From the NCBI GenBank assembly GCA_014728785.1, contig WJKZ01000102.1, positions 1-8,545 of the forward strand: a stretch of DNA of 8,545 nt. Reading direction: 5' to 3'. Made by a program: the position numbers and the translations under genes. The stretch is from Candidatus Omnitrophota bacterium (GTDB lineage Bacteria; Omnitrophota; Gorgyraeia; Duberdicusellales; 4484-171). Under the pieces are notes generated by a model, which saw only the letters and a list, made by a program, of their open reading frames with translations, did not search any database and had not been told where the DNA came from. This document shows, piece by piece, positions 1-6,069 of the stretch (the stretch's first letter is position 1; every line of letters begins with the position of its first letter).

Positions 1-793
1 AGTCTTTGATCTCTCTCTTAATTCTCAATACGGGTTTGTACTTAAAATGTGCCGGATTCCTAAGAGAATCGGCTATAATTTTAAAAACAGGGGGAGATTC
101 CTGACACACAAGCAGGATTTGCCCGGTGGATTCTGCGGGAAGCATGTGGCTTTGTATCACCTGGATTTGCTTAGGTTTCTCGACAAAGAACCGAGAATAT
201 ACGGTTTGGATACCTCTTTTTCCTTTGGTTACGAAGAACAGAAAAAAGCCTTTGCGGATATAGATAAAGATAGTTTAAAAGTTGCCGTTTTTCCCGGTTC
301 CGGTGACAGCTGGGGCGGAAGTGCCTATTTTAAAAGGTGGCCCAGAGATAATTTTCTCAATTTGTGCCTTGAAATCAGGGAAAAGCTGAAAGCAGAGGTA
401 ATTCTTTTAGGTTCCGGGAGCGAAAAGGCGTTGTGTAATGATATCGCAGGTAGTATCCCGGACCGGTGTTTTAATTTCTGCGCAGCGCTGGATTTAGAGG
501 AACTTTGCAGTTTGTTGCTGGGGTGTAACCTGGTTATAACAAACGACGGAGGCCCTTTTCATCTCGGCCAGGCGTTAGGAATCCCCACTGTAGGTTTTTT
601 CGGGCCTGTTGATGAGAATGTTTACGGGTGTTTTCCGGGAAACGAAAAATGTCATGTGTTTAAGAGTGATATTGGATGCAGGCCCTGTTATTATAACTTT
701 AAGTTTTCTGGTTGCCACATTGACCGCCGGTGCCTGAAAGATATAGGGGTGGGTGAGGTTTTTGACAAAATCGAAAATTTATTATCGAAATGA
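1..793 (+). CDS. Glycosyltransferase family 9 (heptosyltransferase-like), 5' end missing
   Basis: Enzyme of the GT9/heptosyltransferase family, which transfers ADP-heptose or a related sugar onto the lipopolysaccharide core at the inner face of the inner membrane. The reading frame is open from position 2 with no stop, and the residues before the ATG at 47 (DLSLNSQYGFVLK) already match the family. That ATG is therefore internal and the true start lies left of the window. About 263 residues are visible. Family marks are KRIGYNFKNRGRFLT near the left edge, the PGSGDSWG...KRWP segment (about 294-342), and the donor-site motif NDGGPFHLGQALGIPTVGFFGP (about 541-606, here given as a family motif). 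A cysteine-rich C-terminus (CRPC...C...RRC) is also usual in this group. Acceptor and exact sugar cannot be read from sequence. Downstream is a promoter, so this gene probably ends an upstream LPS unit. Confidence 0.9.
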   Translation, partial: VFDLSLNSQYGFVLKMCRIPKRIGYNFKNRGRFLTHKQDLPGGFCGKHVALYHLDLLRFLDKEPRIYGLDTSFSFGYEEQKKAFADIDKDSLKVAVFPGSGDSWGGSAYFKRWPRDNFLNLCLEIREKLKAEVILLGSGSEKALCNDIAGSIPDRCFNFCAALDLEELCSLLLGCNLVITNDGGPFHLGQALGIPTVGFFGPVDENVYGCFPGNEKCHVFKSDIGCRPCYYNFKFSGCHIDRRCLKDIGVGEVFDKIENLLSK

Positions 794-801
794 TATTTTT
801 C

Positions 802-830
802 TTTACAAGAGAGAATGGTCAGTGTATAAT
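802..830 (+). promoter_or_regulatory. Sigma-70-type promoter for the hisG-spoVG operon
   Basis: A -35 box TTTACA (802-807) and a perfect -10 box TATAAT (825-830) are separated by 17 bases, the ideal spacing. Transcription would start near 837, leaving a leader of about 40 bases before hisG. The site lies in the only sizeable gap (84 bp) between the GT9 gene and hisG. No operator or riboswitch fold is evident in the short leader. Confidence 0.75.
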
Positions 831-877
831 TTAGAACCTTAAAATTGAAAGGATAAAAACTTATAGATAAAATAAAG

Positions 878-1753
878 ATGAAAGATTTAAAAATAGGTTT
901 ACCCAAAGGAAGCCTGCAGGAAAAAACTATAGAGATTTTCCGTATGGCGGGTTTTAGCATCTACCTGAGCAGCAGGTCATATTTTCCGGTTGTAGATGAT
1001 CCTGAATTGAAAATAGTCCTGATAAGAGCGCAGGAAATGTCCCGTTACGTCGAGGAAGGGGTACTTGATTGCGGCATAACTGGGGAAGACTGGATACTGG
1101 AAAACAACTCACGTGTTTTGCGTCTGGCAGAGCTTATGTATGCTAAAAGAACTCTTAATCCTGTACGCTGGGTCGTTGCGGTAAAGAATGATTCAAGAAT
1201 CAAAAAGTTAGAAGACCTTGACGGCAAGAGGGTAGCTACGGAGCTGTTCAAATACACTAAAAGGTTCTTTAAATCAAAAAAGATTAATGTAGAGGTTGAG
1301 TTCAGCTGGGGGGCCACGGAGGTTAAGGTTAAAAGCGGTTTAGTCGATGCTATTGTTGAACTTACCGAGACGGGTGAAAGTTTACGGGCTAACGGCTTAA
1401 AAGAGATAGATACGGTATGTTACTCCACTACAAAATTCATCGCCAACAAAAAGTCTCACCAGAATAGCTGGAAGAAGAAAAAAATGAAAAACATCTTGCT
1501 GCTTCTAAGGGGAGCTCTTGAGGCGAGAGATAAAGTAGGTTTAAAATTAAATGTCCGTAAGGAAGATTTAGATAAAATATTGAAAATTCTTCCGGCATTA
1601 AAAAAACCAACGGTTTCGTCACTGACTCTAAGTAAGTGGGTAGCTTGTGAAGCTGTGGTAGAGGAACGGGAAGTCAGAAAGATTCTTCCCCTGCTGAAAG
1701 AAAACGGAGCCCAAGGAATAATAGAATACCCTTTAAATAAAGTTATATACTGA
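878..1753 (+). CDS. hisG: ATP phosphoribosyltransferase, long form
   Basis: First enzyme of histidine biosynthesis: condenses ATP with PRPP to give phosphoribosyl-ATP, in the cytoplasm. The 291 residues fit the long HisG form, which carries its own C-terminal regulatory domain and does not need HisZ. Visible marks are GLPKGSLQ at residues 7-14, DCGITGEDW at 64-72, GATEVKVKSGLVDAIVELTE around 145-164 leading into the PRPP loop TETGESLRANGL (163-174), and LLRGALEARDKVGLKLNV at 208-225. The C-terminal ACT-like domain ends in GAQGIIEYPLNKVI (277-290). Feedback inhibition by histidine is known for this form. The start ATG is preceded only by a weak ribosome site (taaag), but residues 5 onward already match the family, so it fits. 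No other his gene is in view. The gene leads the operon and is followed 27 bp later by a tiny basic-peptide gene. Confidence 0.95.
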   Translation: MKDLKIGLPKGSLQEKTIEIFRMAGFSIYLSSRSYFPVVDDPELKIVLIRAQEMSRYVEEGVLDCGITGEDWILENNSRVLRLAELMYAKRTLNPVRWVVAVKNDSRIKKLEDLDGKRVATELFKYTKRFFKSKKINVEVEFSWGATEVKVKSGLVDAIVELTETGESLRANGLKEIDTVCYSTTKFIANKKSHQNSWKKKKMKNILLLLRGALEARDKVGLKLNVRKEDLDKILKILPALKKPTVSSLTLSKWVACEAVVEEREVRKILPLLKENGAQGIIEYPLNKVIY

Positions 1754-1780
1754 TTAGCAATAGCACATAAAGGAGTGAGT

Positions 1781-1870
1781 ATGCCCTGCGGAAGGAAGAA
1801 AAAATTGAAAAAAGTAAAGAGACACTGGTTTAAAAAAAGAAGAAAACAGCAGAGACACAAAACGAAATAA
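1781..1870 (+). CDS. 29-aa very basic peptide, COX24/AURKAIP1 (mS38-like) family
   Basis: A 29-codon reading frame that would be missed by a usual length cut-off. It starts at ATG 1781 behind a strong ribosome site AAAGGAG (1769-1775, 5-base spacer) and ends at TAA 1868-1870. The peptide starts MPCGRKKKLKKVKRH and ends KKRRKQQRHKTK: more than half of its residues are Lys, Arg or His. This layout (MPxGxKRKxxKIxxHxxKKRxRKxRHKxK) is, as I recall it, that of the small bacterial proteins annotated as AURKAIP1/COX24 domain-containing, related to the C-terminal piece of mitochondrial ribosomal protein mS38. The likely role is binding 16S rRNA in the small subunit, which is inference from the family. 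It sits 27 bp after hisG and 5 bp before the TPR gene, in the operon. The alternative is a chance Lys-rich frame, but the ribosome site and family fit argue against that. Confidence 0.7.
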   Translation: MPCGRKKKLKKVKRHWFKKRRKQQRHKTK

Positions 1871-1875
1871 GATCA

Positions 1876-2835
1876 ATGAGGCTCTTTTTTCTACTTATCA
1901 CTACTATTTTTTTACTTACGACCGCTTTATCCTACCCGCAAAACGGTGAGTTTATAAAGAACCTCTATAGTAACTATCTGAAAGGTCTGTATCATATGGA
2001 GAAGGGCGAGTACACAAGAGCCCTGCAATCTCTTGAGAGAGCAAAAGCCGCAGACCCTGAATCGATTCATATACGTCTAAAAATTGCCACGGCATTTATT
2101 CGTTTGAAAGAATTCGGTAAAGCCGAGAGAGAGCTTAAAGAAGCAAAAGAAATAGACCCGGACAACCTTGATCTTTCTCTGGCGTTGATATTTGTTTATT
2201 CTTATCTCCAAAAGGACGAAGAACTGGAAAAAGAATACGGATATTTTTTAAAAAAGGCCCACGAGTTAAAGCCGGCAAACACCAATATATCCGGATACCT
2301 TGCTCAATTTTATTTTTATAAACAAAAGCCGCGTGAAGCCATAAAGGTATATGAAAAAATCCTTGAAAGCAACCCCGAGCACATCGATGCAATATTCTGG
2401 CTGGGGTATTTATATTCCGATACAGGGGAAATTGACAAAGCAATTGAAATCTGGGAAAGAGGGCTCCGGATAAACCCGAATTACGGACCTATATTGAATT
2501 CTTTAGGGTATACTTATGCCCAGCAGGGTGCTAATCTGCAGAGGGCTAAGGAGCTGATAGTCAGGGCGCTTGAGGCCGAACCTGAAAACGGTGCTTATCT
2601 CGACAGCCTGGGGTGGGTATATTATAAAGAGGGGAACCTTGAAAAAGCTAAAAAATATTTAGAGAAGGCAGTTAAGAATATCGAAGACCCTGAGGTCTAT
2701 GAGCACCTCGGTGATTTGTATATACGTCTGGGTAGCGTTGAGAAAGGGTTGGAATACTACAAAAAAGGGTTAAAGAATTTTCCGAAAAATAAGAGCTTAA
2801 AAGAGAAGGTTGAAAAATATGAAGAGAGAAATTAA
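1876..2835 (+). CDS. Exported tetratricopeptide-repeat protein
   Basis: A 319-residue TPR protein of unknown partner. Residues 1-19 form a signal peptide (Met-Arg, then a run of Leu, Phe, Ile and Thr, with possible cleavage after ALS), so the mature protein is likely periplasmic. No lipobox Cys is present. From about residue 31 to 305 there are roughly eight 34-residue TPR units, for example GLYHMEKGEYTRALQSLERA, GYLYSDTGEIDKAIEIWERG and GDLYIRLGSVEKGLEYYKKG. The stretch with LNSLGYTYA, then YLDSLGWVYYKEGNLEKA and DPEVYEHLGDLY resembles the C-terminal half of proteobacterial TPR proteins often encoded beside lolB. This is a similarity only, and no lolB is in view. TPRs are protein-binding scaffolds. 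The ribosome site is weak, and with 5 bp from the previous stop, translational coupling is likely. The 3' end overlaps the next gene by 17 bases. Confidence 0.9.
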   Translation: MRLFFLLITTIFLLTTALSYPQNGEFIKNLYSNYLKGLYHMEKGEYTRALQSLERAKAADPESIHIRLKIATAFIRLKEFGKAERELKEAKEIDPDNLDLSLALIFVYSYLQKDEELEKEYGYFLKKAHELKPANTNISGYLAQFYFYKQKPREAIKVYEKILESNPEHIDAIFWLGYLYSDTGEIDKAIEIWERGLRINPNYGPILNSLGYTYAQQGANLQRAKELIVRALEAEPENGAYLDSLGWVYYKEGNLEKAKKYLEKAVKNIEDPEVYEHLGDLYIRLGSVEKGLEYYKKGLKNFPKNKSLKEKVEKYEERN

Positions 2836-3664
2836 AGAGTTGCAGACTAAAGCCAATCAAATACGCAAGAACGTCATCGAGATGCTTTCGGAGGCAAAGA
2901 GCGGCCATCCGGGCGGTTCTTTATCATCTGCGGAAATAATCAGCTGTCTTTTTTTTAAAGTGATGCGGTTTAAATCAAAAGATATTCTTTGGCCTTACCG
3001 GGACAGATTCCATTTATCCAAAGGACATTGCTGTCCTGCTCTTTATTCTGCTCTTTGTCTTTCGGGGTATTTTGCTCCCGAGGCCTTAAAGACTTTGAGA
3101 AAGACCGGCTCTATACTCCAGGGGCATCCCGACAGGAGGACGCCGGGGGTGGAGATGGCCAGCGGTTCTTTGGGGCAAGGTCTTTCCATAGCTCTGGGTA
3201 TGGCTTTGTCCGCCAGATTGGATAAAAGAGATTACAGGGTGTATTGTCTTATGGGAGACGGCGAGATACAGGAAGGCAATATCTGGGAGGCAGCAATGGC
3301 CGCGGCGCATTTTAGGGTAGATAATCTCTGCGCAGTCGTCGATTATAATCGTTTCCAGATAGACGGGCGTACCGAGGAGATAATGAACCTGGAGCCTTTA
3401 ATGAATAAGTGGGAGTCTTTTGGATGGCATGTTATCCAGTGCGACGGCCACAACATTGAAGAGCTGCTGGAGTCATTTGACGAAGCTAAAACCGTAAAGA
3501 TGAAACCCACAGTTATAATCGCTCATACGGTAAAGGGTAAAGGGGTGTCGTTTATGGAGCACGTAGTAGATTTTCACGGCAGAGCCCCGACAGAGGAAGA
3601 GAAAGATATTGCTTTAGCTGAATTAATAGAGATTGAAAGGATCGAAGAGAAGAAAGGAGATTAG
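2819..3664 (+). CDS. Transketolase, N-terminal (TPP-binding) subunit
   Basis: The thiamine-diphosphate/metal-binding half of a split transketolase, which with the next gene moves two-carbon ketol units between sugar phosphates in the non-oxidative pentose phosphate pathway. It has 281 residues from ATG 2819. Visible are the GHPGGSLS motif (residues 29-36), the SKGH histidine (H70), QGHP (H103), GSLGQGLSIALGMA (117-129), the TPP motif GDGEIQEGN (146-154) ending in DYNRFQIDG (175-183), and FHG (H253). DYNRFQIDG is the transketolase form rather than the DXS form. The frame is open from a TTG at 2810, but that start would sit directly on the ribosome site GAGAAGG (2803-2809). ATG 2819 has a 9-base spacer and is chosen. 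It overlaps the TPR gene by 17 bases. Two-subunit transketolases are common in archaea and several bacterial lineages. Confidence 0.93.
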   Translation: MKREIKELQTKANQIRKNVIEMLSEAKSGHPGGSLSSAEIISCLFFKVMRFKSKDILWPYRDRFHLSKGHCCPALYSALCLSGYFAPEALKTLRKTGSILQGHPDRRTPGVEMASGSLGQGLSIALGMALSARLDKRDYRVYCLMGDGEIQEGNIWEAAMAAAHFRVDNLCAVVDYNRFQIDGRTEEIMNLEPLMNKWESFGWHVIQCDGHNIEELLESFDEAKTVKMKPTVIIAHTVKGKGVSFMEHVVDFHGRAPTEEEKDIALAELIEIERIEEKKGD

Positions 3665-3669
3665 CTGAA

Positions 3670-4596
3670 ATGGAGAAGCTATACGCACGAGATGCGTACG
3701 GTAAAGCTTTGGTAGAGCTGGGGAGGAAAGATGAAAATATTGTGGTTCTGGACGCTGATCTTTCCGGTTCCACCCGTACAGCTTTTTTTGGCCATGAATT
3801 TCCGGAGAGGTTTTTTAACTTCGGAGTAGCCGAACAGAACATGATGGCCGCAGCAGCAGGTTTTGCGAGCTGTGGGAAGATAGTTTTTGCTTCTTCTTTT
3901 GCTATGTTTGCTACTGCAAGAGTTGTAGACCAGGTACGAAACAGTATTTGCTATAATAATGCTAATGTGAAGATAGTGGCCACACACGGAGGCATTACGG
4001 TAGGGGAAGACGGTTCTTCTCACCAGGCTTTAGAAGATATCAATTATTTTCGGGCGATACCCAATATGAGAATTATTGTTCCCTGTGATGCTCCCGAAAC
4101 CAGAGAGGCGGTAGTGGCCGCCTACAACAATCCCGGACCTTTTTATATAAGATTGGGACGCTCCAAAGCACTTAGCATCGAAGGCAGAAAGGAATTTTTT
4201 CTGGGTAAGGGGCATATACTTAAACTGGGCAAAGATGTAGCGATAATTGCCTGTGGAGTTTTAGTCAGTGAAGCGCTTAAGGCGCATAGAATACTTGAAG
4301 AAAAGGGTATTTCGGCTACTGTAGTAAATATGCCTACGATAAAACCCATCGATGAGGAGTTGCTGGTTGAGCTGGCAAAAGGGCACAAGGTTCTTTTTAC
4401 CTGCGAAGAACATCAGATAATCGGGGGGCTTTTTTCAGCCTGCTGTGAAGTGCTGGCTCGAAAATTTCCGGTAAAGATCGACAGGATTGGTGTAGAAGAT
4501 AAGTTTGGCCAATCAGGTTCTCCTCAGGAACTAATGAAGCTTTATGGCCTCACCGCTGAAAGTATTGTCCAAAAAATCGAGAAAGAATTACGGTAA
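3670..4596 (+). CDS. Transketolase, C-terminal (pyrimidine-binding) subunit
   Basis: Second half of the split transketolase, 308 residues. Residues about 5-165 form the pyrimidine-binding domain with the catalytic glutamate in FNFGVAEQNM (E55), which activates the TPP ring. THGGITVGEDGSSHQALED (105-123) and IVPCDAPE follow. Residues about 180-300 are the transketolase C-terminal domain, including EEHQIIGG (246-253). The start ATG 3670 lies 5 bases after the stop of the N-terminal half, with ribosome site AAAGGAG (3653-3659) and a 10-base spacer. The two halves are in different frames, each with its own start and stop, and together they cover a full enzyme. This is a real two-gene arrangement and not a broken tkt. 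Active sites would form at the interface of the two subunits. The gene overlaps the start of ispE. Confidence 0.93.
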   Translation: MEKLYARDAYGKALVELGRKDENIVVLDADLSGSTRTAFFGHEFPERFFNFGVAEQNMMAAAAGFASCGKIVFASSFAMFATARVVDQVRNSICYNNANVKIVATHGGITVGEDGSSHQALEDINYFRAIPNMRIIVPCDAPETREAVVAAYNNPGPFYIRLGRSKALSIEGRKEFFLGKGHILKLGKDVAIIACGVLVSEALKAHRILEEKGISATVVNMPTIKPIDEELLVELAKGHKVLFTCEEHQIIGGLFSACCEVLARKFPVKIDRIGVEDKFGQSGSPQELMKLYGLTAESIVQKIEKELR

Positions 4597-5434
4597 CAGG
4601 ATTAAACTTATAAGTCCCGCCAAGTTAAATCTCTACCTTAACATACTGGGAAAACGTGATGATGGTTTTCATGATATCGAAAGCATTACAGAAAGAATTT
4701 CTCTTTTCGATGAGATAGACATCGAACTCTTATCTGAAGACGAGCTGCGTTTTTCCTGTAATTTAAAAAGCTTGGAGTCAAGCTCAAACCTTTGCCTTAA
4801 GGCCGCGGAATTGCTGCGTAACCGGTTCAATATTAAAAAAGGAATAGGCTTGCATTTGCAAAAAAACATTCCTGTGGGTTCGGGACTGGGAGGAGGATCT
4901 TCCAATGCGGCAACGGTTTTACTGGGGCTTAATGATTTACTGGAACTTGGTCTGGGGGGGGAGGAGCTGTATTCTTTAGGTTCTTTTTTGGGCAGCGATG
5001 TCAACTTTTTTCTTTCTCAAAGCAGATTTGCCGTTCTTAAAGGTAGAGGAGAAGAGGTAATTCCCTTAGAGTTAAGTCGTTCTCTGAGGCATATAGTAAT
5101 ATGGCCCGGTATACCTGTATCTACAAAAGTTGTGTATGATAATTGCAGAGCTAAATTGACAAAGTTTTTCAACAATGTTAATATATTGAAATATGCATTA
5201 AAGAAAGGAGATATTTCTTTAGTGCAACGTTGCGTATTTAACGCGTTGGAAAAAAGTGCTTTCGGTGTGTATGGGGAATTGAAGGTAGCCGCCGGATTGA
5301 TTGAAAAAACCGGTCTTTTTTCACTGCTTACAGGCAGCGGAGGAGCGTTTTTTACAATTGACAATGTGTCTTATTCTAAAGCAAGAAAGTTATTGCCGCA
5401 TAACTGGTTTGTGTTTGAGGTTCAAACATTTTAA
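4544..5434 (+). CDS. ispE: 4-diphosphocytidyl-2-C-methyl-D-erythritol kinase
   Basis: GHMP-fold kinase that phosphorylates CDP-methylerythritol in the MEP pathway of isoprenoid synthesis, in the cytoplasm. From ATG 4544 it has 296 residues, against about 283 in E. coli. Motif I is SPAKLNLYLNILGKRDDGFH (24-43) with the substrate-binding Lys27. The ATP loop is IPVGSGLGGGSSNAA (109-123), the catalytic aspartate is in GSDVNFF (D152), and the glycine-rich motif III is LTGSGG (262-267). The start is uncertain. ATG 4544 gives a 53-base overlap with the transketolase gene and about 16 more residues ahead of the PAKLN motif than E. coli. TTG 4565 and even ATT 4601 would give a length closer to the family norm. 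Residues 1-20 are basic and look little conserved. The assignment as IspE is secure. spoVG starts 15 bp after its stop. Confidence 0.95.
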   Translation: MASPLKVLSKKSRKNYGNRIKLISPAKLNLYLNILGKRDDGFHDIESITERISLFDEIDIELLSEDELRFSCNLKSLESSSNLCLKAAELLRNRFNIKKGIGLHLQKNIPVGSGLGGGSSNAATVLLGLNDLLELGLGGEELYSLGSFLGSDVNFFLSQSRFAVLKGRGEEVIPLELSRSLRHIVIWPGIPVSTKVVYDNCRAKLTKFFNNVNILKYALKKGDISLVQRCVFNALEKSAFGVYGELKVAAGLIEKTGLFSLLTGSGGAFFTIDNVSYSKARKLLPHNWFVFEVQTF

Positions 5435-5442
5435 AAGGAGGT
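5435..5442 (+). promoter_or_regulatory. Strong ribosome binding site of spoVG
   Basis: AAGGAGGT matches the full anti-Shine-Dalgarno consensus with a 7-base spacer to ATG 5450. It is the strongest ribosome site in the window and suggests that SpoVG is made in larger amounts than its operon neighbours. Confidence 0.85.
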
Positions 5443-5449
5443 AGGTTCT

Positions 5450-5866
5450 ATGGAGATCACGGAAGTCAGGATTTCACTGAGAGAGAACGAGGGCAAGAGA
5501 CTCAAGGCTTATTCAACAGTAACTTTTGATAACTCGTTTGTGGTAAGGAACATCAAGGTTATTGAGGGCAACAACGGTCTGTTTGTGGCTATGCCTGCAA
5601 GAAAGATGAAACAATTTTGCCCGCGCTGCGGAAAAAAGGTGGATGTAGGAAGCCAGTATTGTAACCATTGCGGAGTACAATTACCTCCTCCTCCCAGGGA
5701 TTTAGGAGAAAATCGTCATGCTACACATCAGGATCTTGCACACCCCATAAATCAGGAATTCAGGGATTATCTTCAGAGTAAAGTTCTGGATGCTTACCAT
5801 GGCGAAAAGAATGCTCCCAAACCGGAACCGGCCAAAGAAAGCGAAGAAGAGACTACTGAGGCCTGA
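5450..5866 (+). CDS. spoVG: SpoVG-family nucleic-acid-binding protein with inserted zinc ribbon
   Basis: SpoVG proteins are small regulators that bind DNA and RNA; they affect septation and sporulation in Bacillus and gene expression in many non-sporulating bacteria. Residues 1-50 are ordinary SpoVG (MEITEVRIS..., FVVRNIKVIEGNNGLFVAMP). After the conserved VAMPARK, where canonical SpoVG has about nine residues (as in KRTPDGEFR) before D(I)AHPIN, this protein has about 44. They include a zinc ribbon, CPRCGKKVDVGSQYCNHCG (C57, C60, C71, C74), followed by a Pro run and a linker. The SpoVG helix then resumes at DLAHPINQEFRDYLQSKVLDAY (95-116). An acidic tail rich in Glu, Pro and Lys ends at residue 138; typical SpoVG has 85-100 residues. 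It follows ispE, as in Firmicutes where ispE, spoVG and glmU lie close together, and it is the last gene before a terminator. Confidence 0.9.
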   Translation: MEITEVRISLRENEGKRLKAYSTVTFDNSFVVRNIKVIEGNNGLFVAMPARKMKQFCPRCGKKVDVGSQYCNHCGVQLPPPPRDLGENRHATHQDLAHPINQEFRDYLQSKVLDAYHGEKNAPKPEPAKESEEETTEA

Positions 5867-5914
5867 AGGTTATATTAAGGTTACAGGCGTTAATTAGAAG
5901 AAGCAAAAAATATC

Positions 5915-5956
5915 TCTCCTGTTTTTTAGTTTTTAATTGAAAGACAGGAGAATTTT
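5915..5956 (+). terminator. Rho-independent-type terminator after spoVG
   Basis: TCTCCTGT (5915-5922) pairs perfectly with ACAGGAGA (5944-5951). The stem can extend inward through T-A and G-U pairs (5923-5927 with 5939-5943), followed by the short T tract AATTTT. The T tract is short, so termination may be partial. It separates the operon from the tRNA gene. Confidence 0.6.
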
Positions 5957-5969
5957 AATTTAACAAGTT

Positions 5970-6041
5970 TGCCCGGTAGTGTAATCGGTAACACATCAGC
6001 TTTTGGAGCTGACTTTCCTGGTTCGAGTCCAGGCCGGGCAG
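5970..6041 (+). tRNA. tRNA-Gln, anticodon TTG
   Basis: A complete cloverleaf can be drawn by hand. The acceptor stem is TGCCCGG (5970-5976) with CCGGGCA (6034-6040). The D stem is GTGT/ACAC (5979-5982, 5991-5994). The anticodon stem is TCAGC/GCTGA (5996-6000, 6008-6012) with loop TTTTGGA and anticodon TTG at 6003-6005. The variable loop is 4 bases, and the T arm is CCTGG/CCAGG with loop TTCGAGT (6022-6028). The discriminator base is G6041. CCA is not encoded, so it must be added by nucleotidyltransferase. All stems are fully paired, so the gene looks functional. It reads glutamine codons CAA and CAG. Confidence 0.96.
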
Positions 6042-6069
6042 TTTGATTTTGCCAAAGGCAAAATCAAAC
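6041..6069 (+). repeat. Perfect 13-bp inverted repeat immediately after tRNA-Gln
   Basis: GTTTGATTTTGCC (6041-6053), loop AAA, then GGCAAAATCAAAC (6057-6069) form a perfect 13-bp stem with a 3-base loop. Its first base is the tRNA discriminator position. No T tract follows on either strand, so it is not a standard intrinsic terminator. It may instead serve as a 3' processing or stability element for the tRNA precursor, or be a dispersed palindromic repeat. Confidence 0.8.

Noticed and set aside
47..49. ATG at 47 as the start of the GT9 gene
   Set aside because: The frame is open to the window edge, and the residues before this ATG (DLSLNSQYGF) already match the family, so the gene starts outside the window.
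2810..2812. TTG as the start of the transketolase N-terminal subunit
   Set aside because: It directly abuts the ribosome site GAGAAGG. ATG 2819, three codons later, has proper spacing.
2819..4596. Transketolase as a frameshifted or broken single gene
   Set aside because: Both halves have their own start, stop and ribosome site and intact motifs, and two-subunit transketolases are a known normal form.
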